Made by a program: the position numbers and the translations under genes. Below, in pieces: positions 9,064-15,740 of a stretch of 46,177 bases of DNA. Origin of the DNA: JALZEG01 sp036258555 (lineage in GTDB: Bacteria > Actinomycetota > CADDZG01 > WHSQ01); the NCBI GenBank assembly GCA_036258555.1, contig DATADL010000262.1, positions 1 to 46,177 on the forward strand. The letters run 5' to 3'. Below the pieces are notes generated by a model. That model did no database searches. It was not told where the DNA came from and saw nothing but the letters and a program-made list of their open reading frames with translations. Positions within the stretch are counted from its first letter, which is position 1. Each line of letters begins with the position of its first letter.

Positions 9064-9249
9064 TCAACCCGGCCCCCCTGCCGGCCGTTTGTTCCCTAGG
9101 CGGATCGGTAGGACGACCGGCCGTGGAGGAAGGTAACTGGGCCCGGAGAACCTAAGAATCGAGGCACCGTAAAGTGATCGACCCGCCACGCACCGAAGCC
9201 AGTACCGGCGCCTAGGCACCGGTAGGAAGACAAGAGGAACCCTGCCCGA
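9064..9249 (+). promoter_or_regulatory. Long candidate 5' leader upstream of M23 peptidase
   Basis: This stretch holds no convincing ORF and has features of a structured RNA. TACCGG (9203-9208) and CCGGTA (9219-9224) can form a stem around GCCTAGGC. A 12-base direct repeat occurs at 9106-9117 and 9220-9231 with one difference (CGGTAGGACGAC / CGGTAGGAAGAC). The element CCGGCCG recurs at 9081-9087 and 9117-9123. AAGAGGAA at 9232-9239 would be the ribosome-binding site. Actinobacterial wall hydrolases often have c-di-AMP (ydaO) riboswitches, but the conserved ydaO core sequences are not present here, so the element is unassigned. Confidence 0.35.
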
Positions 9250-10515
9250 GTGAGAGTCGCAGCACGTGTATCCCTGGCGATAGTCGTCCTGATGGGCGGC
9301 ATGATGCTGCTCCCCGGGCGCGGGGCGGGGGTGGTCGCGCATGCGGTCGCCCAGGTGGTCCAGCCGACCCCACCCCTCCCGCCGATCATCCCCGGCGGCG
9401 ACCCCGAGCCGTCCCCCAGCCCGACCGAGTCCGAGCCACCGGGTGGTGGCGGCGGCGGTGGCGGTGGCGGAGGCGGCGGCCAGCAGGGCGGCGAGGACGA
9501 CCCCGGCAAGGACGACGAGAAGGGCGGGGACGACAAGGCCGGCGACGACAAGAAGAAGGACCGCAACCGCGGCGAGGACGACCGCAAGAAGCCGGGCGAC
9601 AAGAAGAAAAAGAAGAAGAAGGACGACGAGGTCCTCCCGACCCCGTCCATCCCCGGGGCGTTCAACACCGAGGAGCTCCTCGCAACCGCGGCCCGGCTGC
9701 GCAGCCTGGGGCTCTCCGAGGACGAGATCGCGTCGAAGGTGTTCGCCCCGTTCATCATCGGCGGCTACGCGACCTGGATCGACACCTGGGGCGCCCCGCG
9801 CTACGGCCCCGGCCCGATCGTTCGCACGCACGAGGGCCAGGACGTCTTCTGCGACATGGGCACGCCGATCCTCGCTTCGGAGGCCGGGACGATCGAGTTC
9901 GACGAGGGCGGGCTCGGGGGCCGGGTCGCGCGCCTCCACCGCTCCGACGGCTCTTACTGGTACTACGCGCACCTCTCGGACTGGAACACCGAGCACTTCT
10001 CGAGCGGGGACCGCGTCGAGGTCGGCGACGTCATCGGGTACTGCGGCAACACCGGGAACGCGCTGACGACGCCGGCGCACGTGCACTTCGGCTGGTACCA
10101 GCCGAACGGCGAGGCGAAGAACCCCATGCGCATGCTGGTCTTCTGGCTGCGGCAGGCACAGTCGCGGGCTCTCGGCCTGGAGGCCCGGACCCAGAGCAAG
10201 CGCGTGAAGATCGCCGACCGTCTCACGTTCGCCCGGCAGTTCGGCGACGCGTTCGCACCGGACCGGTCCGAGCTGACGGTCTCCGGCGGTTCGTTGTGGG
10301 CCTCGGGCTCGTCGCCGGCGACCGGCGCGTTCGCGCTCGCCGAGTCGGCGCTGCAAGAGGCGCTCGCGCGCACGACGTTCGCGCTGGACGACCCCGCGGT
10401 CGCGTACACGGAGATCGGCGCGGGAACGGGGGTCGAGACGGGCATCCTCGAGCCCGACTCCCGGCTGACGGAGATCCTTTCCGGTCACGACCACTCGACG
10501 GAGTCCGGCGACTAG
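9250..10515 (+). CDS. Secreted M23 (LytM-type) metallopeptidase
   Basis: The product has 421 residues. A signal peptide (about 1-35) is followed by a Pro-rich stretch, a run of twelve or more Gly residues (about 65-77) and a Lys/Asp/Glu-rich linker (80-127) that could span the wall. The M23 domain covers about 190-300. It has HEGQD (His194, Asp198) as the HxxxD zinc motif, YYAHLS (His241) and HVHF (277-280) with the catalytic and zinc-binding histidines, so it looks active. The family cleaves peptidoglycan cross-bridges or stem peptides. A helical domain of unknown function follows (about 310-421). It is the third envelope gene after the vWA and FtsH genes. Confidence 0.88.
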   Translation: MRVAARVSLAIVVLMGGMMLLPGRGAGVVAHAVAQVVQPTPPLPPIIPGGDPEPSPSPTESEPPGGGGGGGGGGGGGQQGGEDDPGKDDEKGGDDKAGDDKKKDRNRGEDDRKKPGDKKKKKKKDDEVLPTPSIPGAFNTEELLATAARLRSLGLSEDEIASKVFAPFIIGGYATWIDTWGAPRYGPGPIVRTHEGQDVFCDMGTPILASEAGTIEFDEGGLGGRVARLHRSDGSYWYYAHLSDWNTEHFSSGDRVEVGDVIGYCGNTGNALTTPAHVHFGWYQPNGEAKNPMRMLVFWLRQAQSRALGLEARTQSKRVKIADRLTFARQFGDAFAPDRSELTVSGGSLWASGSSPATGAFALAESALQEALARTTFALDDPAVAYTEIGAGTGVETGILEPDSRLTEILSGHDHSTESGD

Positions 10516-10565
10516 GACGGTCCCGTCCGCCGACGGCGTTGCGATATCTTCGCGGCGCAGCTCTT

Positions 10566-10647
10566 GGCGGGATACTCAAGTGGCCAAAGAGGACCGGCTG
10601 TAAACCGGTTGGCTTGTCCTTCCCAGGTTCGAATCCTGGTCCCGCCA
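10566..10647 (+). tRNA. tRNA-Tyr (anticodon GTA)
   Basis: An 82-base class II tRNA. The acceptor arms GGCGGGA (10566-10572) and TCCCGCC (10640-10646) pair fully and are followed by discriminator A. The anticodon loop CTGTAAA is closed by ACCGG/CCGGT, giving GTA. A long variable arm and a T arm with TTCGAAT between CCAGG and CCTGG are present. The 3' CCA is only partly encoded. TATCTT at 10545-10550 may be its -10 box. The next coding sequence begins at 10653. Confidence 0.95.
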
Positions 10648-10652
10648 CCGAC

Positions 10653-11975
10653 ATGAAGGACTATCGCTCCTATTCCTTCTGGCTCGACACCTGTGGCGAC
10701 GACCTGACGCCGCGCGCCCCGCTGCGAGGCCACGAGGTCGCCGACGTGACCGTCATCGGTGCGGGCTATACGGGGCTGTGGACGGCGTACTACCTCAAAC
10801 AGGCCGATCCGTCGCTGCGCGTGGTCGTGGTCGAGAAGGAGATCGCCGGTTTCGGCGCCTCCGGACGCAACGGAGGATGGTGCTCCGCGCTGTTCGCAGG
10901 TCCTCGCAGCGCGCGCGAGATGCACGGCCCCCTCTGCGCGACGATCGACGAGATCGGTCGCGTGCTGGACGCCGAGGGCATAGACGCGCACTGGCACAAG
11001 GGTGGGTCGCTGACGCTCGCGACGTCACCCGCGCACTTGCCGCGGGTGCGCGCGGAAGCGTCGGCGCCGGGCGCCACGTGGTTGGACGCGGACGCCGTCG
11101 CGGAGCGACTGCGCGTCGCGCGCTGCGAGGGGGCCGCCTTCACTCCTCATTGCGCGCGCGTGCATCCCGGACGGCTCGTGCGCGGCCTCGCCCGCGTCGT
11201 CGAAGCGATGGACGTCCCCATCTACGAGCAGACGCCCGTGCGGGTCTTCGATCCCGGCCAGGTCGAGGTGCCGGGTGCGACGTTCACGACCGGGATCGTG
11301 ATCTGCGCGACCGAGGGGTACACCGTCACGCTGCCGCGCTACGAGCGCAGGGTCGTGCCTCTCTACTCGTTGATGATCGTGACCGAGCCGCTTCCGGCGT
11401 CGTTCTGGGACCGCGTCGGGTGGGCGGGGGCCGAGACGGTAACCGACGGGCGGCACCTCCTGATCTACGCGCAGCGGACGGCAGACGACCGCATCGCGTT
11501 CGGGGGCCGCGGCGCGCCCTACCACTTCGGCTCCCGGATCTCCGACCGGTTCGACCGCGAGCCGAAAGTGTTCGCGGAGCTCGAGAAGGTCCTCGTGTCG
11601 TTGTGGCCCGACGCGTCGGACGCCCGGATCACGCACCGGTGGGGCGGGGTCCTCGGCGTCCCCCGCGACTGGCATTCGTCGGTCGGTCTGGATCCGGCGA
11701 CCGGCGTCGGCTGGGCCGGCGGCTACGTGGGCGACGGCGTGTCCACGTCGAACCTCGCCGGACGGACCTTGCGCGACCTGATCCTCGGTCGCGACACGTC
11801 GCTGACGCAGTTGCCGTGGGTGGGCCACCGCTCGAGGTCGTGGGAGCCGGAGCCGCTGCGGTGGCTCGGCGCCAACGCGGCGTTGTGGACCATGGCGAGC
11901 GGGGACCGGGCCGAGGCGCGCACCGGCCGTCCTTCCAGGCGCGCAGCCGTCGTCGGAAAGCTGATCGGCCTCTAG
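10653..11975 (+). CDS. FAD-dependent amine/glycine oxidase (DAO family)
   Basis: The product has 440 residues. The N-terminus SYSFWLDTCGDDLTPRAPL followed by a Rossmann dinucleotide motif VIGAGYTGLWTAYYL (34-48) is typical of DAO-family oxidoreductases acting on putrescine, sarcosine, glycine or related amines. The C-terminal motif GYVGDGVSTSNLAGRTL is the second FAD-contact region. The conserved N-terminus supports the ATG at 10653, only six bases after the tRNA-Tyr, so there is no room for a ribosome-binding site outside the tRNA. The gene lies next to an agmatinase-like ureohydrolase, so a role in polyamine catabolism is possible but inferred. Its stop directly abuts the convergent sirtuin stop. 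Confidence 0.85.
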   Translation: MKDYRSYSFWLDTCGDDLTPRAPLRGHEVADVTVIGAGYTGLWTAYYLKQADPSLRVVVVEKEIAGFGASGRNGGWCSALFAGPRSAREMHGPLCATIDEIGRVLDAEGIDAHWHKGGSLTLATSPAHLPRVRAEASAPGATWLDADAVAERLRVARCEGAAFTPHCARVHPGRLVRGLARVVEAMDVPIYEQTPVRVFDPGQVEVPGATFTTGIVICATEGYTVTLPRYERRVVPLYSLMIVTEPLPASFWDRVGWAGAETVTDGRHLLIYAQRTADDRIAFGGRGAPYHFGSRISDRFDREPKVFAELEKVLVSLWPDASDARITHRWGGVLGVPRDWHSSVGLDPATGVGWAGGYVGDGVSTSNLAGRTLRDLILGRDTSLTQLPWVGHRSRSWEPEPLRWLGANAALWTMASGDRAEARTGRPSRRAAVVGKLIGL

Positions 11976-12752
11976 CTAGACGCGCGCGACGATCTCCGGG
12001 AGGACCCGTCCTATGGAGGCGCGCACGACCACGTCGGCGGACCGGTCGTAGGCGGTCGGCTCGGCGTTCATCACGACGACCCGCGCCCCGGCGCGCGCCG
12101 CGACGCCCGGGAGGTACGCGACCGGGTAGACCGTGAGCGAGGTCCCGATCGCGAGGAAGACGTCCGAGGCCTCCGCGGCCGCGCGCGCCCGCTCCATGTC
12201 GCCCTGGTTCAGCGGCTGCCCGAACGAGATCGTGGCGGACTTGAGGATCCCGCCGCACGTGCGGCACGGGGGGTCGGGCTCCCCGGCGCGCACCCGCGCG
12301 AGCGCCGCTTCCATCGGAGCGCGATCGTCGCACGACATGCACATCACCTCGCGCAGCGTCCCGTGGATCTCGATCAGGCGATCCGGCGACGTGCCGGCCT
12401 TCTGGTGGAGCCCGTCGATGTTCTGCGTGACGAGCGCGTGCAGCTTTCCCTTCCGTTCGAGCTCGGCGAGCGCCCGGTGGCCGGCGTTCGGGCTCGCGTC
12501 CCACGCGGGATGCTCCATCCTCAGCCGCCACGCGCGCACCCTGAGCTCGGGGTCCTCGAGATACGCCTGCAGCGTCGAGAGCCGCTCGGCCTTCGGGTCC
12601 TTGGTCCACACGCCCTGGGGGCCGCGGAAGTCCGGGATCCCGGACTCGGTGGAGATGCCGGCGCCCGTCAGCGCGGTGACGCGGTCCGCGTCTCTAAGGA
12701 GCCCGGCGACCTCCCCGATCAGACCGTCCTGCACCGGACCTGCGTCGACCAC
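11976..12752 (-). CDS. cobB: Sir2-family NAD-dependent protein deacylase
   Basis: The product has 258 residues, normal for bacterial sirtuins. The GTG start at 12752 follows directly on the stop of the upstream ureohydrolase (TAGGTG), which indicates an operon. Motifs: GAGIS (30-34), GIPDFRG, TQNIDGLH (109-116), catalytic His130 in EIHGT, and zinc ligands Cys138, Cys141, Cys163 and Cys166 in CxxC pairs. The enzyme removes acyl groups from lysines using NAD+. The class cannot be settled: the Tyr/Arg pair that marks class III desuccinylases is not evident. Targets might include acyl-CoA synthetases, as in other bacteria. Confidence 0.93.
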   Translation of the reverse strand: MVDAGPVQDGLIGEVAGLLRDADRVTALTGAGISTESGIPDFRGPQGVWTKDPKAERLSTLQAYLEDPELRVRAWRLRMEHPAWDASPNAGHRALAELERKGKLHALVTQNIDGLHQKAGTSPDRLIEIHGTLREVMCMSCDDRAPMEAALARVRAGEPDPPCRTCGGILKSATISFGQPLNQGDMERARAAAEASDVFLAIGTSLTVYPVAYLPGVAARAGARVVVMNAEPTAYDRSADVVVRASIGRVLPEIVARV

Positions 12753-13739
12753 CTACGGCCTCTCCGGGGAGAGGCCGCCGCCGCGGCGGTGGACCGCCAG
12801 GCCCGCGAGCGCGTCGACCACCACGCGGTGCGCGGCCATGGCCGTGACGTCGGCGTGGTCGTACGGCGGCGAGACCTCCACGACCTCCATGCCGGCGAAG
12901 CCGCGCGCGACGGTCAGCTTCCGGATCGCGCGCAGCAGCTCCCTCGTCGACATCCCGCCGGGCTCGGGCGTCCCGGTGCCGGGCGCGAATGCCGGGCCGA
13001 GCACGTCGACGTCGACCGACAGGAAGAGGTGCTCCGCCGGTGCGATCCACTCGAGCACCTCGTCGACGACCGCGTCGATCCCGCGGTCGACGACGTCGTC
13101 CATCCGGCTCCATCTCATGCCCGCCTCGCGGGCCCATGCCCATTCCTCCGGGTTCGGCCAGTAGCCGCGCAGCCCGACCTGCACGAGCCGCTCCCCTGGC
13201 AGGATCCCTTCGTCGACGAGGTGGCGGAACGGCGTCCCGTGCGCGCGCGTCACGCCCCAGTTCTCCGTCGCGGTGTCCGTGTGCGTGTCGAACTGGACGA
13301 CGACGAGTGAGCCGGGGGGCAGCGAGGCCGCGACCGCGGAGACGTCCGGGTACGCGATCGAGTGGTCGCCCCCGAGCACGACCGGCACGGCGCCGGCCGA
13401 CACGATCCGGCCCACGGCGGCGGAGATCGCCACGTGGCTCGCTGCCGGATCGCCGGGCACGACCTCGGCGTCGCCGTGGTCCACGACGCGCAGCTCTGCG
13501 AACGGGTCGACGCCGAGGTCCATGTGCCAGGCCTTCGGCGGGCCCCCGCCGTCGATCGCCGCCCGGATCGCCCGGGGGCCGAAGCGGGCGCCCGGACGGT
13601 GCGTCACGTACTCGTCCATCGGAGCGCCGACGATCGCGACGTCGGCCCCGGCAAGGGCGGCCTCGTCGAGGGCGAGGGGCACCTTCTGGAACGTCGGGAT
13701 CCCGGCGAACGCGGGCTCCCAATCGCGGCCGACTCTCAT
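12753..13739 (-). CDS. Agmatinase/arginase-family ureohydrolase
   Basis: The product has 328 residues. Metal-binding motifs are GGDHS (123-127), DTHTD (151-155, in place of the common DAHxD) and SVDVD (241-245), followed by GPAFAPGTGTPEPGG, where the family usually has DPAFAP. All metal ligands are kept, so it should be a dimanganese hydrolase acting on agmatine, guanidinobutyrate or a related guanidino compound. The ATG at 13739 has no clear ribosome-binding site; GACAAT lies six bases upstream and may be a -10 box of a leaderless transcript. The open frame continues upstream through low-complexity repeats that look non-coding. It is co-transcribed with the sirtuin. Confidence 0.85.
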   Translation of the reverse strand: MRVGRDWEPAFAGIPTFQKVPLALDEAALAGADVAIVGAPMDEYVTHRPGARFGPRAIRAAIDGGGPPKAWHMDLGVDPFAELRVVDHGDAEVVPGDPAASHVAISAAVGRIVSAGAVPVVLGGDHSIAYPDVSAVAASLPPGSLVVVQFDTHTDTATENWGVTRAHGTPFRHLVDEGILPGERLVQVGLRGYWPNPEEWAWAREAGMRWSRMDDVVDRGIDAVVDEVLEWIAPAEHLFLSVDVDVLGPAFAPGTGTPEPGGMSTRELLRAIRKLTVARGFAGMEVVEVSPPYDHADVTAMAAHRVVVDALAGLAVHRRGGGLSPERP

Positions 13740-13761
13740 GGCGGCATTGTCGCAGCCGCCG

Positions 13762-13843
13762 GGTGCGGTGGTTGCGGTGGTTGCGGTGGTCGCGGTGGTC
13801 GCGGCCTCGACCACATCGACCACGTCGACCACATCGACCACCC
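13762..13843. repeat. Two adjacent 9-base tandem repeats with inverted complementarity
   Basis: About 4.5 copies of GGTGGTTGC/GGTGGTCGC (13762-13804) are followed by four copies of CGACCACAT and variants (13808-13843). GTGGTCG of the first array is the reverse complement of CGACCAC of the second, so single strands could fold into a hairpin. The arrays lie between the agmatinase start and the subtilisin gene. The remaining 150 bases up to 14000 hold the upstream region of the protease gene; I see no other gene there. Confidence 0.7.
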
Positions 13844-14000
13844 ACCCCCCGAGGGAGGTGTTCGCCGCGCCGCCTGCCCGTCGAGGACTAGTCCGTGCGG
13901 GCTGTGCGGTTTTTGACGCGAAGGGGCTATGTCCAGGGCCCGGGGTCTCGGCCATAGTACGTACGGCTAGGGGGGCCGGCGGCACGCCAGGAGGACCTCG

Positions 14001-15740
14001 ATGCACACGACGACGATGTCGCCGCCCACCGCCAGCGTCGCCCCCGGCGTGCTGGTCTCGCTGGCGCTGCTGTGGCTCGTCGCCGCGTCCGCCGCGGGCC
14101 CCGGCGGCACGACCGCCGATCCCGTCCGGGCCGTCGAAGTCGTCGTCCAGGGTTCCTCGTCCGCCGCCGCCGGGCGTGCGGTGACGTCGACCGGCGGCAC
14201 GGTAGGCAGGGCGCTGCCGATCGTCGACGGCGTGTCGGCCCGCGTGCCCGCGGCGCGTCTCGACGAGCTGCGCGCTGACCCGCGCGTCCACGCGGTCACC
14301 GCGAACGGCCGCGTCGCGTTCGACGGAGCCCCGGCCCGGGACACGTCGCACCGGATCCAGAACATCGTCCGCGCCGACGAGCTGTGGGCGCGGGGCATCG
14401 ACGGCCGCGGGGTCACGGTCGCGCTGCTCGACACGGGCGTCTACGCGGAGCACCCCGACCTCGCCGGGCGCGTGCTGCACTGCGAGGACCTCTCGCACGA
14501 GGCGGAGACGGAGGCCCACTGCGCCGACACCTTCGGCCACGGCACGTTCATGGCCGGGCTGATCGCGGGCGACGGAACCGCGTCGCACGGCAAGCACCGC
14601 GGCGCGGCCCCCGCGGCGCGCATCGTCTCGGTCAAGGCCGCGGGCTACGACGGCGCGACGGACGTGTCGACGGTCCTCGCGGGCATCCAGTGGATCGTCG
14701 CCCACCGCGACGTCTACGGCATACGCGTGATGAACCTCTCGCTCGGAACCGACTCCGCGCAGGACTACCGCCTCTCGCCGCTCAACCACGCGGTCGAGCG
14801 CGCGTGGGCGTCGGGCATCGCGGTGGTCGTCTCGGCCGGGAACTCCGGCCCCGACGCCGCGACGGTGATGAAGCCGGGCGACGACCCCTACGTGATCACC
14901 GTGGGCGCCTCGAACGACGAGGGGTCGATGTCGATCGGGGACGACCGCGTCCCGGTCTTCTCGTCGCGCGGCCCCACGCGTGCGAACGGCCTGGCGAAGC
15001 CAGACGTCGTCTCGCCCGGGGTCCACACGGTCTCCCTGCGATCGCCGGGGAGCGCTATCGACGACCGCTACGGGGCGACGGCCGCGGTCGACGGCCACTA
15101 CTTCAAGGGAACGGGGACGAGCATGGCGACCGCGACGGTCAGCGGGATCGTCGCGCAGCTGCTCCAGGACGAGCCCGCGCTCACGCCCGACCAGGTGAAG
15201 GCGAGGCTGACTTCGACCGCGCGCCGGATCGCGGAAGCCGACCCGATGAGGGCGGGAGCCGGTCTCGTCGACGCCTACGCGGCGGCGACGAGCACGAGCA
15301 TGGCCGCCGCGAACCAGGGCCTCGCGCAGTCGACCGGGCTCGGCTTCCTCGAAGACGACCGCGGGAGCGCGGGCGTGGAGGTGGTGACGCCGCTGGGCCA
15401 GGTCTTCCTCCGCGGCGAGGTCGTCGCCCAGACCGATCCGGACGAGGTGTCGGTCACGAACCCCGCCGGGCTCGTCCCCTGGGCGGGCGCGACGTGGAAG
15501 GCCGACGGCTGGGACGCCGAGTCGTGGGCCGGGGCGACGTGGAAGTCGGGCGACTGGGCCGGTGCGACGTGGAAGGGCGCCACGTGGAAGGCGACGGTGT
15601 GGGACGGCGCGACCTGGAAGGGCGCGACGTGGAAGAACGCCGACTGGGAGGGCGCGACCTGGAAGGGCGCGGAGTGGGACGGCGCGACGTGGAAGGCGTC
15701 GTCGTGGCAGACGAGGATGTACGCGGCGGCGTGGGACTGA
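14001..15740 (+). CDS. Secreted subtilisin-like (S8) serine protease with C-terminal GATWK repeats
   Basis: The product has 579 residues from the ATG at 14001, six bases after AGGAGG. A signal peptide (about 12-32) is followed by an I9-like inhibitor propeptide (about 45-110). The S8 catalytic triad is Asp144 in LLDTG, His180 in FGHGTFMAG and Ser374 in GTSMATATVSG; the oxyanion Asn is in SAGNSGP. From residue 494 to the end there are eight copies of GATWK, most preceded by W-A/D/E. The repeats may bind wall polymers or the cell surface; this is inference. The sensor kinase gene starts inside its last codons. Confidence 0.92.
   Translation: MHTTTMSPPTASVAPGVLVSLALLWLVAASAAGPGGTTADPVRAVEVVVQGSSSAAAGRAVTSTGGTVGRALPIVDGVSARVPAARLDELRADPRVHAVTANGRVAFDGAPARDTSHRIQNIVRADELWARGIDGRGVTVALLDTGVYAEHPDLAGRVLHCEDLSHEAETEAHCADTFGHGTFMAGLIAGDGTASHGKHRGAAPAARIVSVKAAGYDGATDVSTVLAGIQWIVAHRDVYGIRVMNLSLGTDSAQDYRLSPLNHAVERAWASGIAVVVSAGNSGPDAATVMKPGDDPYVITVGASNDEGSMSIGDDRVPVFSSRGPTRANGLAKPDVVSPGVHTVSLRSPGSAIDDRYGATAAVDGHYFKGTGTSMATATVSGIVAQLLQDEPALTPDQVKARLTSTARRIAEADPMRAGAGLVDAYAAATSTSMAAANQGLAQSTGLGFLEDDRGSAGVEVVTPLGQVFLRGEVVAQTDPDEVSVTNPAGLVPWAGATWKADGWDAESWAGATWKSGDWAGATWKGATWKATVWDGATWKGATWKNADWEGATWKGAEWDGATWKASSWQTRMYAAAWD
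15480..15700 (+). repeat. Coding repeat region of the subtilisin (W-x-GATWK units)
   Basis: Eight GATWK pentapeptides are encoded with nearly the same bases (GGCGCGAC[GC]TGGAAG) in roughly 220 bases, with intervals of 15 to 39 bases. The near-identity of the DNA points to recent expansion or gene conversion within the array. Confidence 0.75.

Noticed and set aside
9064..9249. A c-di-AMP (ydaO) riboswitch upstream of the M23 peptidase.
   Set aside because: The conserved core GGGGTGAA and the CAGCTAACC segment of ydaO elements are not present, so only a generic structured leader is claimed.
10566..10647. tRNA-Tyr as an attachment site of an integrative element.
   Set aside because: No integrase or repeated 3' end of the tRNA is present in the window.
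13762..13843. A CRISPR array.
   Set aside because: The units are 9 bases long with no spacers and no cas genes in the window.
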